Source: Ancistrus triradiatus (lineage: Eukaryota; Chordata; Actinopteri; Siluriformes; Loricariidae). Taken from it: a stretch of 64,000 nt of DNA. The stretch lies in assembly GCA_025084515.1 (NCBI GenBank), contig JAJAGP010000778.1, forward strand, positions 186,001-250,000, in the 5' to 3' direction. Both the position numbers and the translations under genes were made by a program. The number at the start of each line of letters is the position of its first letter. The stretch's first letter is position 1. Under the pieces are notes generated by a model. It did not search any database, was not told where the DNA came from, and was given only the letters and a program-made list of their open reading frames with translations. Shown here piece after piece: positions 43,673 through 55,388 of this stretch.

Positions 43673-44253
43673 ATCAGTGACATGATTTGCTTAGACGCTA
43701 TCAAAAGTGTTTCATATGGTGACAATACCATTTTAATGTCTAGAGGAATCCAATCTAGTCAGCTCTAGACGTATTTTAATCCTTGCCTAAAAGGTTAATG
43801 AAAAAAATCTAGTTAATTAACTTAAGCTCACACTGACATAAATGAATTTTTTAATTAATACATGTATTATAAGATATAACTATACATATAAATAGAAATA
43901 GAAATAAATAAATAATCATTTAAAACAAAACTACTTGAATCACAATAAATTAAAGAAAACAACCAGCATATGATGTCTTTTGGACATTGGTGTGCTAGTC
44001 ACTAGCATGAATTGCTAGTGACTATTGTTGAATAGTGGTCTTAGTGGTTAATCAGCAAAGGCTTGCTGGCTATGCTGGTACACTGGCACAGTTTTGCTGA
44101 TTAATTTAGTTGACCAATATTAGACAAACATAACATTCGCTGGACTTTGTTGCAGTTTGAGCAGGGTTGGCCCAGGTCAAAATTCTTAGAGACAAAATGG
44201 AACTGAACTGTAACTGTTTAATTTTTTAGATGACTTGAGTTTTAGTGATTCAA
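43673..44253. other. No gene recognised
   Basis: AT-rich sequence. Confidence 0.45.
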
Positions 44254-44599
44254 CCCTCCTGTTGTGTTCCAATTATTTTTGGTCACTTTGGTATTTTCCT
44301 CTATCACAGCCATTGTTTCTGCCATCTGACAGCTTCATGACTTTGTTCAGACAATGCTAGTGCCAGACTTTTAGGCAACTTGTTCAAATTCAAATGTCAG
44401 ATCTGAATGGACAAAGACAGACAATAATTAAATTAAAATGATGGGCAATGTTTTTGATAATAACTAGGAAAGCGGTTGTGTAAAAGGTGTAATACAACAT
44501 TTGGTGATACCGAATGCTTTTTACCTGGTTTTAAGGGGCCTGACCAAATTTGACCATAAACATCAAGGATGGAACACTGATTCAAACACAACAGGAGGG
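44254..44599. mobile_element. piggyBac-like MITE (346 bp)
   Basis: The termini are CCCTCCTGTTGTGTT at 44254 and its reverse complement AACACAACAGGAGGG ending at 44599. The right flank is TTAA (44600-44603) and the left TCAA (44250-44253, TTAA with one change). CCY... ends next to TTAA fit piggyBac elements. There is no coding frame inside. Confidence 0.7.
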
Positions 44600-44603
44600 T
44601 TAA

Positions 44604-45074
44604 ACCTTTCCATGACTGCCTGTTATACTGGGATATACATACGAAGTGACACAGAGAACAAATTTCCTTAGTTATTCATTAGCAGACAAGAAAACAGCAA
44701 GACAAGCTACACACCTAAAAGCAACCTAAACTTTAATTAACCTACATTACTTGGAAAAGTGTATTTTGCTTCCACACAAAATGAAGTTTGTTAGAGAGGC
44801 AAACATCTCCAAGGATACTATTTGTATATATAGGGTTACCAAGTCTTCAAATGTACAATTAGAGGGCATTAGCTTTATTTATCCACAAACAAAAGCACCT
44901 GGATATCACTAGACGCTGCTGGAACTTTGAATCAAGCCAAGTTCGATGGTCAGATGAGACAAAAACAGGGCTTGAGATGAGCTTGTATTGTTGTATGTAT
45001 GTCAGATAAAATGGCATCTCTCTGATAAACTGCCACTTTTACATATTTAGAGTGACAAACACTGATACAATCAG
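44604..45074. other. No gene recognised
   Basis: AT-rich, no supported gene. AAAACAGGGCTTGAGATGAG near 44961 is not a known feature. Confidence 0.4.
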
Positions 45075-45195
45075 AGTACATTCCAATCAGTTGAGGATTA
45101 AGGACCTTTCTCAAGAATCCAACAGTGCCAGTGCTGTGACTTGAACCTGAACTTCTGGTCAGAAGCTCAGTACCATCGCACCACCAAAGCACCTG
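45075..45195 (-). mobile_element. TAAATG-tail SINE, diverged, head portion
   Basis: The plus strand shows the complement of the SINE body and head: CAGTTGAGGATTAAGGACC, CAAGAATCCAACAGTGCCAG, TTGAACCTGAACTTCTGGTC, CATCGCACCACC. The tail is absent. Confidence 0.65.
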
Positions 45196-45470
45196 AGTAT
45201 ATTTACTGTTATACCGAAATGGAGTACAAATGGACATACAAATGGAGTGTCTTTATGTGCACAAACATGACTTCTTACACTAAGTGGATGTTCTCGTATA
45301 GTACTTTGACCAAGAATGTGCATGTCCTAAAGTGTGTGTAGTTTAATAAACCTTCTTTCCTGACTTAGTTCAAAAGCAAGTTTTAAATCATGTTGATCAT
45401 CTACAGCAGCATAGAGAGTGTCTCTATGAGTACATTTTACACGATAACACCCCGTTAGCTATACATATGT
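45196..45470. other. No gene recognised
   Basis: Short AT-rich spacer, no supported feature. Confidence 0.45.
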
Positions 45471-45471
45471 A

Positions 45472-46617
45472 CACTCATTGGCCACTTCATTAGGCACACC
45501 CATTCAACTGGTCGTTAACACATGTATCTAATCAGCCAATCACATGGCAGTAACTCAATGCGTTTAGGCATGTAAACATTATCAAGCCAACCTGAAGTCC
45601 AAACTGAGCATCAGAATGTGGAACCAAGTTGAGTTAAGGGACTTTGAAAATGGCATTGTTGTTGGTGCTAGACAGGGTGGTCTGCATATTTCAGAAACTG
45701 CTGATCAACTGGGATTTTCATGCACAACCATCTGTAGGGATTACAAAGGGATTTTGGAGAACTTTCCAAAAAAGAGAAAATATCCAATGAACTGCAGTTC
45801 TATAGGCAAAAATGTCTTGTTAATGGCAGATGTTAGAGGAAAATGGCCAGACTGCTTTGAGCTGAATGAAAAGGAAACAGTAACTCAAATAACTCATTAC
45901 AACCGATGTATGTAGAAGAGCAGCTCTGATTGCACAATACGGCAAGCTTGAAGCAGATGGGCTACAACAGCATAAGACCACACCAGGTGTCACTCGTGTC
46001 AGCTAAGAACAGGCAGCTGAGGCTGCAATTCACACAGGCTCACCAAAATTGGACAATAAAACATTGTAAAAACACGTCTAATGAGTTTTGATTTCTGGTA
46101 CAGCAATCACATGGGCTGGTCAGAATTTTGCAGAAAGCATGGGTCCATCCTGCCTTGTGTCAACAGTTAAGGCTGGTGGTGTAATAGTGTTGGGGATATT
46201 TCTTTGGCACACTTAATACAAATTGAGCATTATTTAAATGCCTACCTGAGTATTTTTGCTGACCATGCCCATCTCTTTATAACCACTGTGTACCAATTGC
46301 CTGACTGCATGACTACTTACATGTCACAAAGCTCAAATCACCTCAAACTAATTCCTTGAACATTGCAATGAGTTCACTGTACTCAAATGGCATCCACAGT
46401 CACCAAATCTCAATCCAATACAGCACCTTTGGGATGAAGTAGAAATGGAGAGGAGCGTCATGCATGTGCAGTCGACAAATCTGCAACAACTGGGTGATGG
46501 TGTGACGTCAATATGGACCACAATCTCTGATTAATTTTTCCAGCACCGTGTTGAGTATATGCTGCAAAGAATTTAGCTATATCATATTGAAGGTAAAAGG
46601 GGGTCCATCCCAGCACT
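45472..46617 (+). mobile_element. Tc1-like transposon family D, copy D1 (3' end missing)
   Basis: The left terminus CACTCATTGGCCACTTCATT follows TA. The body matches the well-known family with GGCACACCCATTCAACTGG and AATCAGCCAATCACATGGC. The 3' terminal repeat is missing after GGTAAAAGGGGGTCCATCCC near 46610. The transposase is broken. Confidence 0.92.
45616..46590 (+). pseudogene. Tc1-D transposase pseudogene
   Basis: The start is ATG at 45616 (MWNQVELRDFENGIVVGAR). The helix-turn-helix region is readable (ISETADQLGFSCTTIC). After about 99 residues the frame ends at a stop (NRCM, then TAG). The segment with the second catalytic aspartate (normally QDNAPCHK) is deleted near 46318. DLNP and the following C-terminal part can be read with frameshifts to about 46590. 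Confidence 0.88.
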
Positions 46618-46965
46618 AACACTCAGTACCAGTGATGTAGTTATTGACTGTATATTGACAGCTTGGTAATGGTACTCCAAGCAATTCTGTGGGTCCTGAG
46701 GACTGAAGATTGGAGACTGCAGCTGGCTTTGTGTCATCTTCTGAGAAGATGCTCAAAACAACAGCTGACTGCATTTTTGGCTTCTACCAGATGCTCTCTT
46801 TACACATGTCCACATACCTAACACACAACATACAAGTACACATTTGCGTGCCTGAAAGGAGTAAAATCGTGTTGGTCCAGCTTGCTGTGGAAGTGTGTGT
46901 CAGACCCTTTGCTTCATCCTTCCTGTTCCCTGCTGTTTACAGATGTTGAGTTTAGGTTAGAAGTT
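46618..46965. other. No gene recognised
   Basis: Unique-looking; no supported feature. The weak 79-residue frame at 46710-46949 has no known domain. Confidence 0.4.
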
Positions 46966-47070
46966 GGTAGACAGACTGGTGCCCTGCACAAGATGTCCTT
47001 GCACCCAGTGAACAGCAGGATAGGCTCCAAGCTCCCCTGTAACCCAAACCAGGACACGTGCGGATAAAAC
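46966..47070 (+). mobile_element. V-SINE-like 3' fragment
   Basis: AGACTGGTGCCCTGCACAAG, GCAGGATAGGCTCCAAGCTC and ACCAGGACACGTGCGGATAA match the end of Mermaid-like SINEs. The head is absent. Confidence 0.72.
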
Positions 47071-47208
47071 AAAGCTGCAAGTGTCACATACAGTACTGAT
47101 ATATAATTATAGCAATGGAATAATGACCATATATAATTATTTCTCAGTCTCTACTAGAATCCAACCAGAAAATACAGGAAATTGGAAGAAGTATTACATT
47201 GTTTTAAA

Positions 47209-47231
47209 ATAAATAAATAAATAAATAAATA
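47209..47231. repeat. (AATA)n microsatellite
   Basis: Five to six AATA units. Confidence 0.85.
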
Positions 47232-47278
47232 ACACTTGATCAGGAATAGTCTTTTTGGAAGGGTAGCAGCCAAGACAA

Positions 47279-47279
<1 letters not shown>

Positions 47280-47330
<51 letters not shown>
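47280..47330. repeat. (AT)n microsatellite
   Basis: About 25 AT units. Confidence 0.96.
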
Positions 47331-47333
<3 letters not shown>

Positions 47334-47445
47334 GTATTTGATCATTATACCACTGCTAAAACAACAAATCTAATGATGCCCTAAGACTTTCACACAGTAC
47401 TATATCTTGTACCTTGGTTCAGTTACTTGTTCTATCCCTGGATTA

Positions 47446-47478
47446 GAACCCGAACCCTAATCCTAACCCTAACCTTAG
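47446..47478. repeat. Telomere-like (CCCTAA) run
   Basis: Four to five degenerate CCCTAA units (GAACCCTAATCCTAACCCTA, then ACCTTA). The vertebrate telomere repeat is TTAGGG/CCCTAA, so this could be a tiny interstitial telomeric sequence. It is short enough to be chance. Confidence 0.6.
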
Positions 47479-47689
47479 GTCCTAAAGAACAGACAAAACA
47501 ATTTAGATCCTGAAACCAACTGGATCATCTTGAAATATGCTCATGTTTGTTTATCTCATATAGTTATGTACTGCAACCTATCTTATACTATGCACAATTA
47601 GCCACAAATCAAAAAGGGACCACTAGTATCCTGAATACTGAGTGGTTCTAATTATAGCAGTGATAGTGTCATGGATACTGTCTGTTGTG

Positions 47690-47900
47690 CTGGTAAATGG
47701 CATGTGCAGCATGGGGGTGGAGAAGGCTTTTTTGAATGTTTTGGTGCAGCACAGCTCCAGGTTCAATTCTCACCTCTGTTTACTGCCTGTGTGATGTCCA
47801 GGTCATGTGTCGTTCTCCTACCTGCCAAAAGCAATCAGTTGATGGACTGGATAATCTAAATTAGCCATAGGTGTAAGTAAGGGAGAATGTTTGCTGCACT
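47690..47900 (+). mobile_element. V-SINE-like SINE, degraded
   Basis: GGTTCAATTCTCACC near 47760 is B-box-like. TGTGTGATGTCC, GTTGATGGACTGG and AATTAGCCATAGGTGTAAG follow the Mermaid order. The head is poorly preserved. Confidence 0.6.
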
Positions 47901-49365
47901 GTGATGAACTTGTGGTCTGTCCAGAGAGTCTCACCTAGTCCTGTCATCAGGATAAAATGGTAAATTTTTTTATTATTGAATTTGTATAACAATTGGTCTG
48001 TATTAAGCCACCTAGCTCGTTGGTTAAAGTCATAGGACTGCATTCCATTTTACAGTTAGGTTAGGCATCAGATAACTATAATAATATGTATGGTGGTGGA
48101 TCTTCACACACACAATACATACTACCACGCCATCAGCAGTGTAACTGTTGTGGTGTGACAATGATATCTGGTCTGTTGTAGGTCTTTCCATTAAAGTGTA
48201 GGATGGGGGCTAACAAATGATGTATAGTAGCAGACATGTTACAAGCAGTATTTCTATTGCTATCAAGTAAACTAGCCACACACCCCTTCTAAGTAGCTAT
48301 CCCTGTTATTTCAGTCACACTCACTATGAACAGATTCATAATACAGTCTTGCCCATGTCTGTTTCATGGCTATTTTTGGTGAGAGGTGAGTTTGGCAACT
48401 TAACAAGGTTACAAAAAATAGACAAAGTCTCATTCATACCTGATGCTGACATAATGTACTGAGCAGTCCGCATGATCATACGATCACATTTACAACGTAC
48501 TTAAACATGTAAGTAAATGTACAGTTTCTATTCATTTACGCCAAATTTAAGAAGTAGTCTGTGACTAATGCATGTTGCTGTGACACGAAACGCAAGTCCC
48601 GTCTGCAATAAATAACAGCAAATTCCTTGTAAGATAAGTCTGTTCACTCTGCTGCCATCTTGGTAATGCAGCCAGGCAGTTATTTACATGACCAGACTCC
48701 TATGTCTTTGAATGGGGAGAGACCCATATATCTGAAACTGAAGAAAAGAGAAATACTGAGAAATTACTGAGAAATTAACATTGCAAAAATGCATATTTAG
48801 AATTGCTGGTATAATCTGACAAAAATTATATAACACAACATACTTGCATTGTTGGATTCAAATAACACAGAAAAATATGATTTTGTAAGGTTATTCTGGC
48901 TGCTGCTCATGCGCATACCACCACTACAAAGGGGCCAAGACTTGACACCCTCCTTCTTTGATACATTTACTAATATGCCAATTGGTTCTTTCATTCTGCC
49001 ATCACAGGTCACGAGAGATAAGGTTGGTAAGATAACGGGTGGGGGGAAATAACAAGGTTAGACTGTATAAATACTGGCATGAAATATCCATAGACAGACA
49101 GTGACAATACAATGGGCTGTTTCCATCTCCCAGTCTGTTCATCAGTGTTCTGTGCAGCATGCCCTGCTGAAGTTAAATTAATAAACAAATGGTTTGTAGA
49201 CATTGTTGGAGAACTTGGCTAATCCCGACATTAATTGCATCAGACACCCATTCATACAGATAATCAAGACGTACTGACCAGCATCAGTGCTCACAGCCCT
49301 GTTCCAAAATGTAGCAGAAAGAGTGAAAGCTGCTGTAGCAGCAAAGGGGGACAAACTTCTTACTA
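47901..49365. other. No gene recognised (1.5 kb)
   Basis: Unique-looking sequence. I see no credible coding frame or named repeat. Frames near 48797-49052 are antisense to each other and have no known domain. Confidence 0.45.
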
Positions 49366-49713
49366 CAACCCCAATTCCAATGAAGTTGGGACAAACAGAA
49401 ATAAAACAGAATACGATGATTTGCAAATCCTTTTCAACCCATATTCAATTGAATACACTACAAAGACAAGATATTTAATGTAGATAAACTTTAAAGTTTT
49501 TTTGCAAATATTCACTCATTTTGAATTTCATGCCTGCAACACGTCCCAACACAGTTGGGAAAGGGGCAACAAAAGACTGGGAAAGTTGAGGAAGGCCCAA
49601 AAAATATCTGCTTGGATCATTCCACAGGTGAACAGATTAATTGGAAACAGGTGAGAGTCATGATCGGGTATAAAGGGAGCATCCCCGAAATGCACAGTTG
49701 TTCACAAGCAAGG

Positions 49714-50946
49714 ATGGGGCGAGGTTCACCACTTTGTGAACAACTGCGTGAGCAAATAGTCCAACAGTTTAAGAACAACGTTTCTCAACATGCAATTGCA
49801 AGGAATTTAGGGATTTTATCATCTACAGTCCATAATATTATCAAAAGATTCAGAGAATCTGGAGAAATCTCTGCAAGTAAGCGGCAAGGCCAAAAACCAA
49901 CATTGACTGCCAGTGACCTTTGATCCATTCTGTAACGGATATTACCACATTGGCTCAGGAACACTTCAGAAAACCATTGCGAGTGAACACAGTTCGTCGC
50001 TCCATTTACAAGTGCAAGTTAAAACTCTATCATGCAAAGTGAAAACCATATATAGGGATAACTGTGGTAGCCTAGCGGGTAAGGTACTGGACTTTGGACC
50101 AGAAGGTCCAGGGTTCAAATCCCACCTCTGCCAGGCTGCCACTGTTGGGTCCTTGAGCAAGACCCTTAACCCACAATTGCTTGGATTGTAAGACTGTATC
50201 AATTGTAAGTCGCTCTGGATAAGGGCGTCTGCTAAATGCTGTAAATGTAATGTAAATATATCAACAACACTCAGAAACGCCACCGGCTTCTCTTTGCCCG
50301 AGCTCATCTGAGATGGAGTGACGCAAAGTGGAAAAGTGTCCTGTGGTCTGACGAGTCCACGTTTTTAGGAAATCATGGACGTCGTGTCCTCCGAGCCAAA
50401 GAGGAAAAGGACTGTCCGGATTGTTATCAGTGCCAAGTTAAAAAACCAGCATCTCTGATGGTACGGGGGTGTGTTAGTGCCCATGGCAAGGGTAACTTAC
50501 ACATCTGTGAAAGCACCATTAATGCTAAAAGGTACATACAGGTTTTGGAGCAACATATGCTGCCATCCAAGCAACGTCTTTTTCAGGGACGCCCCTGCTT
50601 ATTTCAGTAAGACAATGCCAAGCCACATTCTGCACGTGTTACAACAGCGTGGCTTCATAGTAAAAGAGTGCAGGTACTAGACTGGCCTGCCTGCAGTCCA
50701 GACCTGTCTCCCACTGAAAATATGTGCCGAATTATGAAGCGCAAAATACGGAGACCCCGGACTGTTGAGCAACTGAAGTTGTCCATCAAGCAAAAATGGG
50801 AAAGAAAGCTTCAACAATTAGTGTCCTCAGTTATCAAACGCTTATTGTGCGTTGTTAAAAGGAAAGGTGATGTAACACAGTGCCAAACATGCTCCTGTCC
50901 CAACTGTTTTGGAACGTGTTGCAGGCATCACATTCAAAATGAGTGA
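49714..50946 (+). pseudogene. Tc1-E transposase pseudogene
   Basis: The start is ATG at 49714 (MGRGSPLCEQLREQIVQQFK) with a helix-turn-helix (ARNLGILSSTVHNIIKRFRE). A stop follows at codon 70 (after SASKRQGQKPTLTASDL). The SINE splits the middle. The catalytic region shows VWSDEST, then a Gln codon changed to TAA before DNAKPHS, and DLSPTENMC. So all three acidic positions are present but the frame is interrupted. The normal stop is lost and the frame runs on to 50946. Confidence 0.92.
50055..50256 (+). mobile_element. tRNA-derived SINE (TAAATG-tail family), copy 5, inside Tc1-E1
   Basis: The head has an A box TAGCCTAGCGG and a B box GGTTCAAATCC. The body reads TGCCACTGTTGGGTCCTTGA and AAGACCCTTAACCCACAATT, and the end is GCTGTAAATGTAATGTAAA. 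ATATA flanks both sides, a plausible short target duplication. Of all copies this one is closest to the consensus seen across the window, so it is probably the youngest. Confidence 0.94.
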
Positions 50947-51106
50947 ATATTTGCAAAAATCAATAAAGTTTATCAGTTTGAACATTAAACATCTTGTCTT
51001 TGTAGTGTATTCAATTGAATATGAGTTGAAAAAGATTTGCAAATCATCGTATTCTGTTTTTATTTCAGTTTTACACATCGTCCCGACTTCATTGGAATTA
51101 GGGTTG

Positions 51107-52144
51107 TAATAGCCATGTGTGTTGATGTCATTTTTGGGTGTGCACTTTTGGCTATATAATGTAAAAACATAGTTACTTTCGACAAATGTGGCCAATGATT
51201 ACATTCACGGATGATACACACAGATGTTTTTCATTCATTTTTATAAGCTTCAAAAGAAACAGGGAGCACACTACAAATAATTCTATACAAGCACAAGTGT
51301 TCCTCGAATACCATAAACATTTACAAGCAGTGTACAAGAGCAGTCAGTTCTCTTGTATGTGTGTTAAATCAATTCCACCTCAACACATGGACATGTCCGA
51401 CCAGATTAGGCATAATTAATGAACCCAATTTTCACTTCTTCTATATAAGGACTTTTCTATCAACTGCACTCCAGACTCAGATGGAGTTCTGTGAACTGCA
51501 ATCAACCCCACTTGCAGTCATGCATGGAGTCTGCACGCATCCTTTGGCAATTACTTTATTACCAATCTGCACTTTCCCCGCTCTCCTTGCTTTAATCTCT
51601 TGCCAAATGAATGTCAAACTCAGCTTGTATTAATTCTCTAATATTTATAGTAATCATTATTTTTGCTCTTGCCAAGCAGCAGTTGCTTATACTGCGTATA
51701 CATGGTTTTAATCATCCTGCTGTGAGATACCTTTACAAATGACTTTTTCTTTTATCGTAAAAGTTCATATGAGAACAGCATGAAAACCAACCTCTTTTAG
51801 GTTTACATTTAGGTTAAGCAAGAGATCTTTCATGCAGATTTATTCCTGCCATGTTTATGTGCAATGTGGTTACCACAGATTAAAATTTTGATACATTTTC
51901 CTGTATTAGACATAAAAACCTTATTACTGACAGCTCACTTGTAATGGATGTCAGATGGAAAGGCAGATGTTGGGGCCGTCAGAAAAAGTTATGGTAAAAC
52001 AGTCAGATTTTGCAGTCAAAGATGCTCATAGATTCACTATATGTCATAGAGAGTCACTTTATCTGTATAATTCATCCTCAAAGACAATTCAATTAATTCA
52101 TTTTCTAATGGAAACATTTGTTATAGCCTACTAATACTTGTTTT
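51107..52144. other. No gene recognised (1 kb)
   Basis: AT-rich unique-looking sequence. The 77- to 90-residue frames here have no known domain. Confidence 0.45.
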
Positions 52145-52405
52145 CTCTCAGGTTACACAGCCCACCACCACAGGCAGTACCATCAAGCTGGGATGGTTGT
52201 GACATACAGGTACAGACACAACTGCTTATATCTGAGGGAGGGGTGGCCCGTTGGGGTATCACCCTCCAGTGCAAGCAACAATAAATCCTACCCAGCTCTG
52301 TGATGGACTGGACTGGGGTCCTGTTAAGTTCTCCAAGGATCCAAGTCCATGTGACCATTTTTTTAACTTCTGTAAGTCACTGTGGTTAAGAGCATCTGCT
52401 AAATA
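52145..52405. mobile_element. Composite SINE-like segment
   Basis: GTGATGGACTGGACTGGGGTCC near 52300 matches the V-SINE body. The following CTGTAAGTCACTGTGG and TAAGAGCATCTGCTAAATAC match the tail of the TAAATG family. Either a recombinant SINE or two old insertions side by side. Confidence 0.5.
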
Positions 52406-53619
52406 CTTTGAATAGAGGTGGTAGGAAAGGAAGCACTCATAAAATTGATATTTAAAGTGTAACCATATTCCCATTTCATTGGGGTAGTTCTACTGCATAA
52501 TGAGTTTAGTGTGTCACTAATCCGTGCCCCGTGCGCTGGATGTGTGCGTTTGATTTTAGCTGGTTTGAATCGCTTGGAGCAGTTCCACGTGTGAGGGGGT
52601 ACATCAGACTGTGGTGTTACTGGTTAAACCCTGCTGCTTTACTTTTTACAGGGCTGGTGCCAAAACTAGTCTGCAGGCTGTGTCTCTGTCTCTCATCGGC
52701 TGAAAATTTATCAGCCTCTAAACTCCAGGCTTTGTCTTTTATCCTAATGAGTGGAGCAGGGCAGTAAACCTTTAGAAGTCCAGATGGAGACATTAAATCT
52801 GCTGTGGCAGCCACAGACTGACTTAACTCTTGCCACAGTCTGTGAAGACATTTAATGAAGTGTGAATGGGATTGGTCAAGGGTCTCCGAGTGTGGAACCT
52901 AATGAAGTGCTAATTAGTTTGGTAGGTAAACACACTCCAGTGCTAGGGGTCTTCAGCAGTGTGGGGTTCAGGATGACCTCAGCACTGGCTCATGTTTACT
53001 TAGTTATTAACTATAAATGGAAACATCAGTTAATTATCCAGTGACTTCAATCGCTGGTTAAAGTCTTCCAAGTGGAGATTTTTGTGAATAACTTGTATTG
53101 GATTTTATTTGTTGTGCGTTTTATTTTTGCTTGTATTGATCAGAGTCATGGGAGTGTCTGGCACATATCCCGAAAAACACAAGGCTCATACATAAGCGTG
53201 ACCCGGAAAGGACTTCAGTCCCAACTTTGTCACAGCCAATTATGCCTTGTCACGTATGTGACACCAGACTTGGCCAGAAAGCACCACTGAGACTCAGAAT
53301 ATTAGACTCGATATGTTTAATGAAATTTACATTAATGTTGATGTGCACATTTAATTAGTGAATGTACATTGGATTTTCAGTATAATTTCAATTCAAATAT
53401 TTATATTATTAATTGTGGCAAGGTGCAGTGTTTGTGCTGCATGGTCCCAGGAACCATGGGATCCTTCCTCCTATTGCCATCTGTGTGGAGTTTGATATGT
53501 TCTCCTTTTGTCTGTATAGGCCTCCAACAAATGCTCATTCAAGATAAATCACTTAGTGATTATAAATAAATGGAAAGCAATCTGCACACAAACTTCATCA
53601 GCTTGCAGCAGAATTATAC
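52406..53619. other. No gene recognised (1.2 kb)
   Basis: Unique-looking, balanced to AT-rich. I see no supported gene. Confidence 0.45.
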
Positions 53620-53875
53620 ACGTTCTAATCCATTTAATCCTAGTCAGGGTCATGGGAGAGTTGGTGGCTATTCGGCAGCACAGGGCGCAAGGCAGGAAAA
53701 ACCCTAGACAGGATGCCAATCCATTGTAGGGTACATGCATTCTCTCTCTCACACACACACACACACACAAAGCATGTAGGAGGAAACCCATGCAGACACA
53801 GGTTCGATCCCTACCTTATCGAACCCTTCTCGCTGTGAGGCGAGGGTGCTACCCACCAAGCCACCACACCATCCT
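53620..53875 (-). mobile_element. V-SINE-like SINE
   Basis: In minus orientation: AATCCATTTAATCCTAGTC, AGACAGGATGCCAATCC, a (CA)n run at 53746-53769, GTAGGAGGAAACCCATGC, and the head complement AGGTTCGATCCC ... CTACCCACCAAGCCACC. Confidence 0.88.
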
Positions 53876-54925
53876 GCTGAATTATGTTGCTTTTTTAAAA
53901 TGCTATTGCAAGCAATATACTGACACGGATGAAAGGGCTCAACAGTCAATGCTATTAAACCTGGAACAAAAATAATCACATCAATGTGGTAATAGAAAAT
54001 TAAATTGAGGAGAATAAATGCAGTTCATTGCACAGTTGCAATGTTCAGTACTTTGCACTAAATATTTTTTATTGCTACATAAACTTAAGGTGACTATAAT
54101 GTCTGCTTTCATAGGAAACTATGCCTATTTAGCAAAATTTATGATGCTTATCTTGCATAAAGCCCAGTGAAATAATGTTAGGATCTGAATAGATAATTTG
54201 GCTTAAAATAGCAGAACTGCTGACATTGCCCAAACAGACTGTAGAGCTAAAATCAGAACATTAACCTCTCCATTAACAGAGCCCAACTGATATCAGTGAA
54301 CTTTGGAGGATGTTAAGCATGTTCACAATGCATTATGTTAATTAATCCTGATTTATAAGGCCATTTGGTTATAGACTAGACTCACTTTATGTCTGGTGAA
54401 ACATTTTAGGATCTAGTCCATGCCATTAACTTGAGTTATATAGCATATTAAATTCTGAAGTTAATAAATGCCATGTGAGATTGCTTTTAAGGTGATGAAA
54501 CCATTATAAACACTTTACTTAAGTGAAATTATTCTCACAGTGCCAGAGTGGGGTGTATAGGCTTTCAGAATCAGAATGAGATCAACCTATCGCTAATGTT
54601 GGCTGTATAAGTGGCAAGTACTGTTCAACATCATACTTGAGTAGTGGCATTCAAATAATACCTCAAATGATAAGTTAAGGGAAACTTTTATGTACGTAAG
54701 TATAGTCATATGCAAATGTTTATGCACAGCTGGTTGTTTGGTTCATTCTCTTAACCTTTGGCAGGCACAAACATAGATTTACCACATTTGATATATTCAT
54801 TAAAAACTGTTGACTCAGAATACTGATAAAATATTGTAATAATAATAATGAACTTGACATTTCATTACTAAATTCATACAGCACTTGTATGGGCACACGA
54901 CTGTGAATGTTCATTACATATATCA
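53876..54925. other. No gene recognised (1 kb)
   Basis: AT-rich sequence without a named repeat. Confidence 0.45.
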
Positions 54926-55115
54926 CCCTTAGGGTGTACTCACACTGAGCCCTGTTGCCTTGAAGCATGCTGGAGCATGACTGTGCCCCCTCCCCACTCC
55001 CTTGCTGGTTTGCACTCACACTACACTTAAAATGAAATGCTCACAGGCATAGTTGCCTAGTGCGAGTACGCCACATCAAATGTTGTGCATTAATACAATA
55101 GAAAGTGTGAATTCA
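54926..55115. repeat. Possible old repeat (unassigned)
   Basis: CTCACACTGAGCCCTGTTGC and a later CACACTACACTTAAAATG look like the mirrored, clustered motifs seen in fish MITEs. I cannot name the family, and the ends are not clear. Confidence 0.25.
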
Positions 55116-55188
55116 CACCATTCCTGTTAAGTCTATGAGCTTTTTTGTCTTCATTTATAAAAAGTTCATAAGCTACAGCAACTACCGG

Positions 55189-55388
55189 GACTGTGGTGGC
55201 CTAGTGGTTAAGGTGCAGGACTATGAACCAGAGGGTCCAGGGTTCAAATCCCACCTCAGCCAAAAAGCTGCCACTGTTGGGTCCTTGAGCAAGACCCTTA
55301 ACCCACAGTTGCTTGAATTGTAAGACTGTATCAATTGTAAGTCGCTCTGGATAAGGGTGTCTGCTAAATGCTGTAAATGTAAATGTAC
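55189..55388 (+). mobile_element. tRNA-derived SINE (TAAATG-tail family), copy 6
   Basis: GGACTGTGGTGGCCTAGTGG (A box), GGTTCAAATCCCACC (B box), TGCCACTGTTGGGTCCTTGA and AGACTGTATCAATTGTAAGTC, ending GCTGTAAATGTAAATG. Well preserved. Confidence 0.93.

Larger units (their letters stand above)
49366..51106 (+). mobile_element. Tc1-like transposon family E, copy E1, with a SINE inside
   Basis: Both terminal repeats are present: CAACCCCAATTCCAATGAAG at 49366 and its inverted partner ending GGAATTAGGGTTG at 51106, each next to TA. This is a common fish Tc1-like family. The body contains a broken transposase and a SINE at 50055-50256. Confidence 0.95.

Noticed and set aside
49714..49923. Tc1-E transposase frame as a possible working gene
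   Set aside because: A stop at codon 70, the SINE insertion and a Gln-to-stop change in the catalytic region rule it out.
50041..50180. A and B boxes suggesting tRNA genes at several sites (for example 50070-50120, 55198-55245)
   Set aside because: They belong to SINE heads. The cloverleaf arms are not complete, and each is followed by the SINE body and tail.
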